A stretch of DNA of 64,000 bases from Pseudoroseomonas ludipueritiae (GCF_014490445.1 NZ_JACTUZ010000001.1:1-64000), one strand, 5' to 3'; shown: positions 25,374 to 34,798, counted from the stretch's first letter. A program made the numbers and translations. The notes: a model not told the origin generated them from the letters alone.

Positions 25374-26975
25374 TCAGGTTTTTGAGACACCCCAGAAGAA
25401 CGGCGCGGGCGCTTTCACGACACCCGAGATGTTCTTACGCCAAGCCTGGTAGGACAAGAAAAATCCCGTAGGCGCGAAGAGACCGAAGTCCACGGCAGCC
25501 GCGTTCATCTTGTCCACGGCCGCTTTCTCGCCAGCGAGGTCGCTGGCGGCGAACCATTCATCTCGCGCGGCTTCGATGGCGTCGCTCTTGGGCCAGCCGA
25601 ACCAGGCGGCATCCCCGTTGGCACGCATCGCCGTATAGGGCGCGGGATTGATGCAATCGGCGCCGGCATGCCAGGTGTGGAAGATATGCCATCCCCCCTG
25701 CCCCGGCGGCGCCTTGACGGCGCGGCGGGACCCCACCGTGCCCCAGTCGGTCGCCACGAAATCCACGTTCATACCGATCTGCTTGAGGAGGTCCGCGCTG
25801 ACATCGCCGAATGCCTTGGTGATCGGCTGGTCCTGGGCCACCAGCAGCGTGATCGGCTGGCCGCCATATCCAGCCTCAGCCAGCAGCTTCCGGGCGCCAT
25901 CGATGTCGCGGCGGCCCTTCAGGATCTCGCCACCAGCCTCCGTGTAGAGTGAGGTACCGGGCGTGAAGAAGCCGCCCATCTCCTTCCAGAGGCTCTGATC
26001 CTCACCGACCAGGGCGCGCATGTAGTCTTCCTGCCTCAGCGCCATCAGGACGGCTCGGCGGGCGCGCGGGTCGTTGAAAGGCGGGTGCAGATGGTTCATC
26101 CGGAAGCTGCCCACATTTCCAAGCGGATCAGCGATATCCACTTCGATATTGCGGTTCCTCTTCAGGATAGGCACGAGGTCGGCGATAGGATTTTCCCACC
26201 AATCCACCTCGCCATTCTGCAATGCGGCGGAAGCTGTGGCGGGATCGGGCATCACCACCCATTCCACCCGGTCCACCAGCACCCGCTTGGCACCGGCGAG
26301 CCAACTCGGCGCCTCGTCACGCGATACATAACCATCGAACTTCGCGAAAACGGCCTTGGCACCCGGCACCCATTCCTCTCGCACGAAGCGGAAAGGGCCG
26401 GAGCCGACATACTCGGTGATCTGCTGGAAAGGATCGGTCCGCGCGATGCGCTCCGGCATGATGAAGGCACAGGGCGCGTTGTTCTTGCCCAGCGCCAGCA
26501 GCATCTTCGGATAGGGCTTCTTCAGGGACCAGCGGAAGGTACGGTCATCCACCGCCACCAGCTCGTTCTGCTGCGCGCGGATCATCTGGCCCATGGGGTC
26601 GCGCACGGCCCAGCGGTTCAGGCTGGCCACCACGTCGCGGGCGCGCACCGGCTCGTTGTCGTGGAACTTCAGGCCAGGGCGCAGCCTGAAGGTCCAGACC
26701 AGCCCATCGCCTGAAACCTCTTCCGCCTCGACCATCTGGCGGCGCGGAACGATCTCAGCATCGACCCCGTAGAGCGTGTCCCAGACCAGCAGAGATGCGT
26801 TTCGCACCACATACTGACTGCCCCAAATCGGGTCGAAATTGGCGAGGTTCGCCTGCGGCACGAAGCGGAGGGTTCGTGCCGCTGTGCCCTGGGCAAGCGC
26901 TGGGGCTGCCAGGCCGCCGGTCGATGCCAGAACGCCACCGGCCAGGCCGGTCTTCAGAAAGGACCTTCGTTCCAT
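25374..26975 (-). CDS. Family-5 solute-binding protein of the Dpp-type importer, copy 1
   Basis: A 533-residue periplasmic binding protein (SBP_bac_5). The N-terminus MERRSFLKTGLAGG followed by hydrophobic residues and ALAQG is a twin-arginine (Tat) type signal. Downstream segments GLKFHDNEPVRARDVVASL and NHLHPPFNDPRARRAVLMAL are hallmarks of the family. It sits directly before dppB, so it is probably the main binding partner. Substrate (peptide, glutathione, opine or similar) cannot be told from sequence. It is a paralogue of the gene 178 bp upstream. Confidence 0.9.
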   Translation of the reverse strand: MERRSFLKTGLAGGVLASTGGLAAPALAQGTAARTLRFVPQANLANFDPIWGSQYVVRNASLLVWDTLYGVDAEIVPRRQMVEAEEVSGDGLVWTFRLRPGLKFHDNEPVRARDVVASLNRWAVRDPMGQMIRAQQNELVAVDDRTFRWSLKKPYPKMLLALGKNNAPCAFIMPERIARTDPFQQITEYVGSGPFRFVREEWVPGAKAVFAKFDGYVSRDEAPSWLAGAKRVLVDRVEWVVMPDPATASAALQNGEVDWWENPIADLVPILKRNRNIEVDIADPLGNVGSFRMNHLHPPFNDPRARRAVLMALRQEDYMRALVGEDQSLWKEMGGFFTPGTSLYTEAGGEILKGRRDIDGARKLLAEAGYGGQPITLLVAQDQPITKAFGDVSADLLKQIGMNVDFVATDWGTVGSRRAVKAPPGQGGWHIFHTWHAGADCINPAPYTAMRANGDAAWFGWPKSDAIEAARDEWFAASDLAGEKAAVDKMNAAAVDFGLFAPTGFFLSYQAWRKNISGVVKAPAPFFWGVSKT

Positions 26976-27153
26976 TGTCACTCTCACCCCGTTCGTCGCC
27001 GAAGCCAGGGCCCTGCGAGATGCATGGCCGGATCAGACAAACACCAAGCACATGCCGTGCCATGATGTCGCTACTGATGATCCACAGGAAAATGCGGTGC
27101 CTCTTGCTGAAGACACTGCGCTCCCTGCCTTAGAAAACGGCAAAGCCCGGGGT

Positions 27154-28746
27154 TCAGGCCCTCTTTACGTTCCAGAACAACGGCAGACCCTTCGGCACAC
27201 CGGTCAGGTCACGCCGATAGGCCGTAGCCTGGAAGTACTGTCCCACGGGCAGATACGGCACGTCCTGCAAGGCCTGCAGCTGGATCTGCCGCCCGATCTC
27301 CTTCTGGGCGGCAAGGTCGGCTGCCTCGAACCAGGCATTGCGCAATTCTTCCAACTTGGGCGCCGTGGGCCAGCCGAACCATGCTGCCTGTCCGTGCCCA
27401 CGTAGCGCCTGCTGCACACCTGGATTCACCATGTCCAGGCCAGCCCAGAAGGTGAAGAACATGCTCCACCCCCCCTTCTCCACCGGCTCCCGGCTCGCGC
27501 GCCGCTGCACCACCGAGCCCCAGTCTGTGGAAACGAATTCGACGTTCATGCCGCATTTCTGCAGCATATCGTGGCCCACCTGCGCCAGGGCATTGAGCGA
27601 GGGGAAGTCGGAAGCGGCGATCAGCACCACCTTCTCGCCTTTGTAGCCGGCGGCGGCGAGGTCCCGTTTCACCTTGTCGTAGTCGCGCGGGCTGGTCAGC
27701 ACCTCCAGGCCGGCATCGCTGGCCAGCGGCGTCTCCGGCGGGAAGACACCGACGCCATCGCGCCAGAGCTTGCGGTCAGTGCCGATCACCGCCGTCATGA
27801 AGTCTTCCTGGCTCACCGCCCCCAGCAGCGCGCGGCGGATAGCCGGGTTGTTGAAGGGCGGATGCAGGTGGTTGAAGCGTGCCATGCCCACCAGACCCGT
27901 CGGGTCGGGTATCTCCAGCACGATGTCGCGGGAGCGGCGCAGCACTGGCTGCAGGTCCCCCGTGGGCTGCTCCCACCAGTCCATTTCGCCGTTCTGAAGC
28001 GAGGCTGCTGCTGTGGCGGCATCCGGCATCACATGCCATTCGACGCGATCGAAATGCACGTGTTTCGGGCCGGCGGTCCAGCTGGAGGTGCCTTCTGCGC
28101 GAGGCACATAGTCGGCGAACTTCTCATAGACGATGAGGCTGCCGGGCACCCGCTGATCCTGCCTGAAGCGGAAGGGGCCGGAGCCGATGACCTCCTTCAC
28201 GGCCGTCGCCGGGTCCGTCTGGGCCAGGCGCTCGGGCATGATGAAGCAGACGGGCGTGGAAGGCTTGGCCAGCGCTTCGAACAACAGCGGGAAAGGCCGC
28301 TTCAGGCGGAAGGCGATGGTCCTGTCATCGCTGGCCGAAAGGTCGTCCAGAACCGAGAACAGCACCTGCCCCAAGGCATCCCGTGCCGCCCAGCGGCGGA
28401 TGGAAGCCACGGCGTCGCTGGCCCTGACCGGCTCTCCATCGTGGAACTTCATGCCGGGGCGCAGCGTCATGGTGACACGCTTGCCGCCGTCCTCCACCGC
28501 ATGGCCCTCGACCATCTGCGGCTGCGGCTTGAAGTTCTCGTCCATGCCATAGAGCGTGTCCCACACCATATAGGCATGGTTACGGCTGACATAAGCGGTG
28601 GTGATGATGGGATCGACTACAGCCAGATCCGCCTGGGCGATGAACTTCAACGTCCGGGCGCTGGCGCGCTGAGCCACGGAGACGCGTGGGAGGGCAGAAC
28701 TCATGGCGGCACCCGCGGCGCCGGCGAACAACTGGCGTCTGAGCAT
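27154..28746 (-). CDS. Family-5 solute-binding protein of the Dpp-type importer, copy 2
   Basis: A 530-residue paralogue of the next gene. It shares layout and motifs such as GMKFHDGEPVRASDAVASI and NHLHPPFNNPAIRRALLGAV. The N-terminus MLRRQLFAGAAGAAMSSALP is a signal peptide with an RR pair. ATG 28746 was chosen as the signal starts there. It is the first gene of the operon, so the promoter should lie in the 125 bp shared with the divergent gtrA. The 178 bp between the two binding-protein genes holds no clear terminator or promoter. Confidence 0.9.
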   Translation of the reverse strand: MLRRQLFAGAAGAAMSSALPRVSVAQRASARTLKFIAQADLAVVDPIITTAYVSRNHAYMVWDTLYGMDENFKPQPQMVEGHAVEDGGKRVTMTLRPGMKFHDGEPVRASDAVASIRRWAARDALGQVLFSVLDDLSASDDRTIAFRLKRPFPLLFEALAKPSTPVCFIMPERLAQTDPATAVKEVIGSGPFRFRQDQRVPGSLIVYEKFADYVPRAEGTSSWTAGPKHVHFDRVEWHVMPDAATAAASLQNGEMDWWEQPTGDLQPVLRRSRDIVLEIPDPTGLVGMARFNHLHPPFNNPAIRRALLGAVSQEDFMTAVIGTDRKLWRDGVGVFPPETPLASDAGLEVLTSPRDYDKVKRDLAAAGYKGEKVVLIAASDFPSLNALAQVGHDMLQKCGMNVEFVSTDWGSVVQRRASREPVEKGGWSMFFTFWAGLDMVNPGVQQALRGHGQAAWFGWPTAPKLEELRNAWFEAADLAAQKEIGRQIQLQALQDVPYLPVGQYFQATAYRRDLTGVPKGLPLFWNVKRA

Positions 28747-28871
28747 TCGTTTAGCTTCTCCCACCCATGCGAATCTTGCGGGACGGAGGGAAGCCGACCC
28801 CTGGTTCCGACGCAAGAGGTAATCGGTATGCTACCCCTTGGCAGCCCTGTGCCAGCTGCCTATGCCGTGGC

Positions 28872-29330
28872 ATGCCATTGATCCCCCTGCCTGGCCGTTT
28901 CAGCCCCCGGCATCTCGCACTGATGGGCGAGTTCCTGCGCTTCGGCGTGGTCGGAACGCTCGGCTTCCTGGTCGATACCGCCATGCTTTACGCGGCGCTG
29001 TCGCTGGGGACGGGGCTCTACCTTGGGCGGGTGATTTCCTATGTTGCGGCGGCTTCCACGAACTGGGCGCTCAACCGCGCCTGGACCTTCCGGCAGGCGG
29101 ACCGCAGCCGCCGCAGCCGCCAGTGGACCATGTTCCTGCTGGTCAACCTGCTCGGCTTCGCCATCAATTATGGGACCTACATATTATTAGTGACCTACTG
29201 GCCAGTAGCGTCCAGGCATCCTGTAGTTGCGGTCGCGGCAGGCGCGATAGCAGGACTTGGCGGTAATTTTTTGCTTAGTCGCCGCTTTGTCTTTCACACG
29301 GTCCGCACCGGAAGCATCACAGGAAGTTGA
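28872..29330 (+). CDS. GtrA-family membrane protein
   Basis: A 152-residue protein with four membrane segments and the family pattern FLRFGVVGTLGFLVDTAMLYAAL near the start, then NWALNRAWTFR and NFLLSRRFVF. GtrA proteins are thought to flip polyprenyl-linked sugars for surface polysaccharide or wall modification. No GtrB-like glycosyltransferase is adjacent. ATG 28872 or 28923 could be the start. Codon choice changes from GC-rich to AT-richer (ATA, TTA, TTA, GTA) from about 29170 to the stop. Confidence 0.85.
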   Translation: MPLIPLPGRFSPRHLALMGEFLRFGVVGTLGFLVDTAMLYAALSLGTGLYLGRVISYVAAASTNWALNRAWTFRQADRSRRSRQWTMFLLVNLLGFAINYGTYILLVTYWPVASRHPVVAVAAGAIAGLGGNFLLSRRFVFHTVRTGSITGS

Positions 29331-29554
29331 CGATAAATCTTTTTAAATGGTGCAACGCACCCCATGCGGGACTACAAGGGCCTCCATCAGCAATTTCGAA
29401 GCTGCGGCCTGGCTGGATGGACAATAGAGCCTTTACGAGATCTTGGCTATTAAGGGTTCATGGTCTTCTTCCCGGCGAGGCGCACGGAGTTCCCGGCTGC
29501 ATGTCTTTTTCCGCCGTCGTTCCGGCCTTCCGAGGCTGAGAGAACACGAACCGC

Positions 29555-31318
29555 ATGAACGCGTCATCCCGCATGCCTGGCGTCGAGATCGATTCCAGCA
29601 ATCTTCTGTCCCGCGCCATCGCCGCCTGCCGCCGCGAGTTCGTAGCCGTCGGCCTCTTCAGCGGCGTGGTGAACCTGCTGCAGCTGACCGTGTCACTGTA
29701 TATGATGCAGGTCTTCGACCGGGTGCTGGCCACCCGCAGCCTTGATACGTTGCTCTTCCTGACCGTCATCGCCGTTGGCGCCATCCTGCTGCTGGCGGTT
29801 CTGGAGGCGGTGCGTGGCCAGGTGATGCAGCGCGCTGCGGCATGGATCGAATCGCGCGTGGCACCGGAGGGTTTCGAGCGCGCCCTGGAAGCCCAGCTAC
29901 GCGGCCGCCCCTACCGGATGGAAGCGTTGCGCGACCTCGGGGTCTGCCGCTCCTGGCTCGGCTCCACCGGCGCCCTGGCCGTCTACGACGTGCCCTGGGT
30001 GCCGATCTATCTCGGCGCTATTTTTGTGCTGCATCCCATCATGGGCTGCATTGCCCTCGGTGGCGCGGTGCTGCTGTTCGGCCTCACCCTGCTGAATGAG
30101 TTCACCACCTCCGCCCTGCTGCGGCAGGCCAGCACCGCCAGCATGGCGGCGCAGCGCCGGGCGGATGCCATCGCCCGCAATGCCGAGGTGATCGACAGCA
30201 TGGGCATGGGCAATGCCGTGATGCGGCACTGGCGGGACAGCATGTCCCAGGCCACTGCCCCGCAGCAGAAGGCAGCCGACCGTGCCGCCATGTTGCTCTC
30301 GGCCACCAAGTTCTTCCGCCTCGCGGTGCAGCTCGCCGTGCTGGGCATCGGCGCCTACCTGGTGCTGCAGCAGGAGCTGACGTCTGGCGCTTCGATCGCC
30401 GGCTCCATCATCATGGGCCGGGCGCTGGCACCGGTGGAGCAGCTGATCGGCGGCTGGAAGGGGCTTGTTCAAACCCGCCAGGCCCTGAAGCGCCTGAAGG
30501 TCTTCCTGTCCATGCCGCGCATCCGCCCGCCGGGCCTGCCGCTGCCCGAGCCCACCGGCCGCGTTGCCGCCGAGCGCGTCGCCTATGCCGTGCCGGGCCA
30601 GCCCATGGCCATCATCAAGGGCGTCTCCTTCACCCTGGAGCCCGGTGAGAGCCTGGCCATCATCGGCCCTTCCGCCGCCGGCAAGACCACATTGATCCGC
30701 CTGCTGATCGGCACGCTGGCACCGACCGCTGGCAATGTTCGGCTGGATGGCGCCGATGTCTTCACTTGGAAGCGGGAGGATTTCGGCCGCCATATCGGCT
30801 ACCTGCCGCAGGACGTGGAACTGTTCGACGGCACCGTGTTCCAGAACATCGCCCGCATGGCCGATGCCGACCCGGAGACGGTTTTCGCCGCGGCCCGGCT
30901 GGCCGGCTGCCATGAGATGATCCTGCGCCTGCCGCAGGGCTATGACACCGAGATCGGCGAGGGCGGCCAGCACCTCTCCGGCGGCCAACGCCAGCTGGTC
31001 GGGCTGGCCCGCGCCATGTTCGGAAACCCCAAGCTGGTGGTGCTGGACGAGCCCAACTCCAACCTCGACGGCGACGCCGAGGCCGCCTTGCAACGCGGGG
31101 TCGAGGCCCTGAAGGAACGCGGCACCACCGTGGTGCTGGTTTCGCATCGCCCCGCCCTGGTCCAAGGGGTGGACAAGGTCCTGCTGCTGAAGGATGGCGC
31201 CGCGGAAATGTTCGGCCCGCGTGCCGAGGTGCTGCGCCGCCTGATGCCGCCGCCCCGTCCGGCCACCGCCGCAACTCAACAGGCCGCCGGCCGTCTGGCT
31301 CCGGGAGGCACCGCATGA
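29555..31318 (+). CDS. Type I secretion permease/ATPase (PrtD/HlyB-like)
   Basis: A 587-residue ABC exporter with six membrane helices in the N-terminal half (about 20-310) and an ATPase domain: Walker A GPSAAGKTTLIRLL, signature HLSGGQRQLVGLARAM, Walker B LVVLDEPNSNLDGD. There is no C39 peptidase domain, so it resembles PrtD, which exports unprocessed proteins with C-terminal signals. It overlaps the adaptor gene by 4 bp. No RTX or protease substrate is seen within 10 kb. The 224 bp before it contain no recognised element and are AT-richer than average. Confidence 0.92.
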   Translation: MNASSRMPGVEIDSSNLLSRAIAACRREFVAVGLFSGVVNLLQLTVSLYMMQVFDRVLATRSLDTLLFLTVIAVGAILLLAVLEAVRGQVMQRAAAWIESRVAPEGFERALEAQLRGRPYRMEALRDLGVCRSWLGSTGALAVYDVPWVPIYLGAIFVLHPIMGCIALGGAVLLFGLTLLNEFTTSALLRQASTASMAAQRRADAIARNAEVIDSMGMGNAVMRHWRDSMSQATAPQQKAADRAAMLLSATKFFRLAVQLAVLGIGAYLVLQQELTSGASIAGSIIMGRALAPVEQLIGGWKGLVQTRQALKRLKVFLSMPRIRPPGLPLPEPTGRVAAERVAYAVPGQPMAIIKGVSFTLEPGESLAIIGPSAAGKTTLIRLLIGTLAPTAGNVRLDGADVFTWKREDFGRHIGYLPQDVELFDGTVFQNIARMADADPETVFAAARLAGCHEMILRLPQGYDTEIGEGGQHLSGGQRQLVGLARAMFGNPKLVVLDEPNSNLDGDAEAALQRGVEALKERGTTVVLVSHRPALVQGVDKVLLLKDGAAEMFGPRAEVLRRLMPPPRPATAATQQAAGRLAPGGTA

Positions 31319-32688
31319 GCATCACCACCACATCGGACGCGAAGTCCCCAGCCCTGCCGGGCCGTCCCGGCCTGCCGCCGCTTTCGCCCGGCCACATGAA
31401 CGACAGCCGCCCACGCACCTCGGGTGCCGTATGGCTGGGCATCGTGGCGATCGTGGTCTTCTTTGGTGGCTTCCTGGCCTGGTCGGTGCTGGCGCCCCTG
31501 GCAGAGGCCGCTATCGCTCCCGGCCAGATCCGCAGCGAAGGCAACCGCCGCACCATCCAGCACCTGGAAGGCGGCATCGTGCGCGAGATCCTGGTGCGGG
31601 ATGGTGACCAGGTGAAGGCCGGGCAGGTGCTGATGCGCCTGGGCGATGCCCAGTCGGCCGCCAATCTGGAGACTCTGGTGGGACAGCGCTGGGCGCTGCT
31701 GGCGCAATCCGCCCGCCTGAAGGCCGAGCACCAGAGCGCCAGCGAAGTCGCCTTCCCGCCCGAGTTGCTCTCCGCCAATGACCCGCGAGCGCTGGAGGCC
31801 ATGACCGGCCAGCGCACGCTCTTCGCTGCCCGCCAGGCCAGCTTGGTGAGCCAGATCCAGGTCCTGGACGCCCGCATCGCCCAGCACGAGGCCACCGCCG
31901 TCTCCGCCCAGGCGCAGATCGGCAGCCAGAAGCGGCAGCTGGAGCTGATCAAGCGCGAGGAGAACGATGTCCGCACCCTGGTGGCCCAGGGCCTGGAGCG
32001 GATGCCGCGCCTGCTGGCGCTGCAGCGCAATGCCGCCTCGCTCGAGGGCAACCTGCAGGACCTGATCGGGCAGACCGAGCGCGCCGCCGCCGCGGCCGAG
32101 GAAGCCCGCAGCCAGATGCGGCAGGTGCGCGACCAGCGGCTGGCCGAGGTCTCCACGGAGGCGCGTGAAGTCAGCGTGCGGTTGAACGAGGCCGAGGAGA
32201 AGCTGCGCGCCGCCCAGGACGTGGTGACCCGCCGTGACATCGTGGCGCCGGAGGATGGCACCATCATCGCCAGCCGCTTCTTCAACCTTGGCGCGGTGGT
32301 CCGGGCCGGGGAGCCGGTGATGGAGCTGGTGCCCAGCCATGACCGGCTGGTGGCGGAAGTGCAGCTCTCACCCAGCGACATCGACGTGGTTTATCCCGGC
32401 CTTCAGGCGGAGATCCGCCTGCCTGCCTTCAAGCAGCGGCTGGTGCCCTTCCTGCATGGCCATGTCACCTACGTCGCCAGCGACGTGACGATGGATGACC
32501 GCACCCGCGCCAGCCACTATCGTGTGCAGGTGACGGTGGACCAGGAGCAGCTGGCCCGCTTGAAGGATGTGGAACTCCGTGCTGGCATGCCGGTGGAAGC
32601 CCAGATCCAGACCGGTAGCCGCAGCTTCTTCCGCTACATCGCCCAGCCGGTGTTCGACAGCTTCCATCGCGCCTTCCGCGAGCAATAA
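31315..32688 (+). CDS. Type I secretion periplasmic adaptor (PrtE/HlyD family)
   Basis: A 457-residue membrane-fusion protein with a cytoplasmic N-terminus (1-40), one membrane segment (about 42-62, IVAIVVFFGGFLAWSVLAPL), a lipoyl half-motif NRRTIQHLEGGIVREILVRDGD, a long coiled coil (about 120-300) and the second lipoyl/beta-barrel part VAPEDGTII...GAVVRAGEPVMELVP. It links the inner-membrane ABC exporter to a TolC-type channel. No TolC gene follows, although one may begin at the far left edge of the window. Confidence 0.93.
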   Translation: MSITTTSDAKSPALPGRPGLPPLSPGHMNDSRPRTSGAVWLGIVAIVVFFGGFLAWSVLAPLAEAAIAPGQIRSEGNRRTIQHLEGGIVREILVRDGDQVKAGQVLMRLGDAQSAANLETLVGQRWALLAQSARLKAEHQSASEVAFPPELLSANDPRALEAMTGQRTLFAARQASLVSQIQVLDARIAQHEATAVSAQAQIGSQKRQLELIKREENDVRTLVAQGLERMPRLLALQRNAASLEGNLQDLIGQTERAAAAAEEARSQMRQVRDQRLAEVSTEAREVSVRLNEAEEKLRAAQDVVTRRDIVAPEDGTIIASRFFNLGAVVRAGEPVMELVPSHDRLVAEVQLSPSDIDVVYPGLQAEIRLPAFKQRLVPFLHGHVTYVASDVTMDDRTRASHYRVQVTVDQEQLARLKDVELRAGMPVEAQIQTGSRSFFRYIAQPVFDSFHRAFREQ

Positions 32689-32706
32689 TCAGTCCAAGGA
32701 GATCCG

Positions 32707-33003
32707 ATGCCTGATCAACCGACCGTCTTCGCCGATGGCATCCTCGATGCGAGCGTCAATTTCGGCGTGGCGCGGCTGACGCTGGCACAAACCAAGGCGG
32801 ATGGCTCCCCCGCCGCCTGCGGGCAGTTGGTGATCCCGGTGGTGCAGCTTCCGGCCTTCACCAATGGCCTGCTGACCCTGCTGAAGCAGATCGACGCCAA
32901 GGTGAAACAATCGCAGGCGCAGCAGCCCGGCAATGCGGCCCCGGCCGCTTCGCCTGGCGAGGCGGACGCGATGCCCGGCGCCTTCCGCTTCTCGGGTAGC
33001 TGA
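32707..33003 (+). CDS. 98-residue protein of unknown function linked to type I secretion
   Basis: The ATG is 18 bp after the adaptor stop with AAGGAG just upstream, so it is likely part of the secretion operon. The protein has no signal peptide or membrane segment. Residues 8-67 look like an alternating beta region and a helix (GVARLTLAQTK, GQLVIPVVQLPAFTNGLLTLLKQIDAKV). The last 30 residues are a Gln/Ala/Pro-rich tail. The layout (beta strands, then P-x-x-x-x-x-F-x-x-x-L-x-x-L-x-x-x-I) recalls small DUF3467-like proteins, but this is a weak resemblance. It could be an export chaperone, a regulator or a small cargo. Confidence 0.7.
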   Translation: MPDQPTVFADGILDASVNFGVARLTLAQTKADGSPAACGQLVIPVVQLPAFTNGLLTLLKQIDAKVKQSQAQQPGNAAPAASPGEADAMPGAFRFSGS

Positions 33004-33059
33004 GGCCTGGCAGACAGGCGGCGCGGCACGCTCGCCGTCTGGCTTCCGGATAGCCGGTC

Positions 33060-33911
33060 TTGACCCTTAAGCTTCGGCATCTCCTCTGGCTTCTGCTTGC
33101 CACGCCTCTGCCGGAGGCACCGGCCTTGGCTGCAGATCCGCCGCCCAGCACCTGGGCGGCGGTGAGCAGACCGACCTCGGACACTCCACAGTCGATCGGC
33201 ACGCACGGGCTTGGCTGTATCGCCGGCGCCGTGGCCATGCCGGCGGAGGGGCCGGGATGGGAGATGGTGCGTATTTCGCGTAACCGCTTCTGGGGGCACC
33301 CGGCCTTGACCGGGATGCTACGTGACCTGAGCGCCGCAGCCCGCCGCAACGGGCTGCCGCCGCTATGGATCGGGGATCTCGGGCAGCCCCGCGGGGGACG
33401 GATGCCCTGGGGTCATGCAAGCCATCAAATCGGGCTTGATGCAGATATATGGCTCGATGTCACCCAGCGGGGAGCAACGTCCAGGACAGCGCGCGAAGCC
33501 ATCGAGGTCCCTTCCCTCGTCCGCCGGGACGGCCATGATGTCGAACCCGGTCTCTACTCCCCACGCCATGTGACACTGATCCGCCTGGCCGCCGAGCAAC
33601 CGGGCGTGGATCGTATCTTCGTCAATCCGGCCATCAAGCGGGCGCTGTGCCTTAGCCATGCGGGTGAGCCCTGGCTGCGCCGGGTGCGCCCCTGGCACGG
33701 CCATGACTCTCATATGCATGTCCGGATGCGCTGCCCCGCCGGGCAGCGTGGTTGCCAGGATCAGGCGCCGGTGCCACCAGGGGATGGCTGTGACTCGAGC
33801 CTGGACTGGTGGTTCGCCCCCAGGCCCAGCCAACCCGCACCGGCTCCCCGCCCGCCCGCGGCGGCGCCACGCTTGCCAGCGGCTTGCGCCGGTGTCGTGG
33901 CGGCGCCTTAG
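33060..33911 (+). CDS. mepA: Penicillin-insensitive murein endopeptidase MepA-like
   Basis: A 283-residue LAS-type metallopeptidase that would cut D-Ala-mDAP cross-links in peptidoglycan. A signal peptide ends near ALAAD (residue 25). Zinc-ligand motifs are GHASHQIGLDADIW (H and D) and WHGHDSHMHVRM (H-x-H). Several paired cysteines are conserved as in E. coli MepA. The C-terminal 30 residues are proline/alanine-rich and extend beyond the family core. The start is probably TTG 33060, since no ATG precedes the signal sequence. It follows the 98-residue gene by 56 bp. Confidence 0.88.
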   Translation: MTLKLRHLLWLLLATPLPEAPALAADPPPSTWAAVSRPTSDTPQSIGTHGLGCIAGAVAMPAEGPGWEMVRISRNRFWGHPALTGMLRDLSAAARRNGLPPLWIGDLGQPRGGRMPWGHASHQIGLDADIWLDVTQRGATSRTAREAIEVPSLVRRDGHDVEPGLYSPRHVTLIRLAAEQPGVDRIFVNPAIKRALCLSHAGEPWLRRVRPWHGHDSHMHVRMRCPAGQRGCQDQAPVPPGDGCDSSLDWWFAPRPSQPAPAPRPPAAAPRLPAACAGVVAAP

Positions 33912-33913
33912 CC

Positions 33914-34657
33914 TCAGCCCCGCAACTCGGTGGCCAGCACCGGGTTGTCCGTGGCCACGGCGTCAAGCCGCAGGGAGAAGGCCTTCTTCAGCGTTTCCGC
34001 ATGGTTGGCGCCCCAGGCGCCCAGCCGCAGGCCGGCGGCACGGAAGCGGTCGCAGAGTTCCGCATCCAGCGCCACCACATCGGTCTCCACCATGTTGAAG
34101 CCATAGGCCCGCGCGACCGCGATCACGCCCTCCGCCCCCACCGCCTGCAGCAGGCGGCGCTCGAAGAGCCAGATCACGCCCGCCAGCCCACCGGCTTGCT
34201 GGGCAGCGGCGGCGACCTCGGCGTCGAAGGCGATGATGCGGCATTGGGAGCGGATGCCCGCCTTATCCAGGACAGCGAGGCTGCGGTCCAGCAGGCCAGG
34301 GTAAGCCGCGCCGGTAATGTCGGGCTTCACCTCCACCTGAAGCTGCATGGATTTGCCGGTGAACAGGGTGGCGACCTCGGCCAGCGTTGGGATGGTCCCG
34401 CCACGGCCGCCGCGCAGCCGGATTTGTCCCAGGGCTTCAGCGGAAAGCGCAGCGACCGAGCCCTGTGCCTCCGTGGTCCGTTGCAGTACCGGATCGTGGA
34501 TCACGACCGGAATCCCGTCGGCGGAGAGATGCACATCGCACTCCGCCTGCTCGATGCCCAGCATCAAGCTGTTCCCAAAGGCTTCTAGGCTATTCTCGGG
34601 CCAGAGGAAGGTGCCCCCGCGATGGCTGACGATGTCGGCTTGGTAACGATTCGGCAT
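33914..34657 (-). CDS. Glycerophosphodiester phosphodiesterase family protein
   Basis: A 247-residue GDPD TIM-barrel. SHRGGTFLWPENSLEAF provides the catalytic HRG and the E-N pair. ECDVHLSADGIPVVIHDPVLQRTT provides the D-x-H-L-S-x-D and the second catalytic His. LQVEVKPD is the third metal site. It cleaves glycerophosphodiesters to glycerol 3-phosphate and an alcohol. No signal peptide, so cytoplasmic (UgpQ-like). ATG 34657 is chosen from homology. Its stop lies 2 bp from that of mepA. Confidence 0.9.
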   Translation of the reverse strand: MPNRYQADIVSHRGGTFLWPENSLEAFGNSLMLGIEQAECDVHLSADGIPVVIHDPVLQRTTEAQGSVAALSAEALGQIRLRGGRGGTIPTLAEVATLFTGKSMQLQVEVKPDITGAAYPGLLDRSLAVLDKAGIRSQCRIIAFDAEVAAAAQQAGGLAGVIWLFERRLLQAVGAEGVIAVARAYGFNMVETDVVALDAELCDRFRAAGLRLGAWGANHAETLKKAFSLRLDAVATDNPVLATELRG

Positions 34658-34798
34658 AGGACGGTTCGGTAGCTCTTTAGCTGTTACAGGTTGTTGTTGG
34701 CTTTGCTGCGGACGCACTGTGGCGGTTGGTTCCGCGCACGAGATCTTGTAGTCTGTTTCTCGTCATCGCTACGGCGGCCGGGCATGAGGATCAGAACG

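Noticed and set aside
27131-27160. Possible hairpin between the two tandem binding-protein genes
   Set aside because: Stem is interrupted and T run is weak. I could not draw a convincing terminator.
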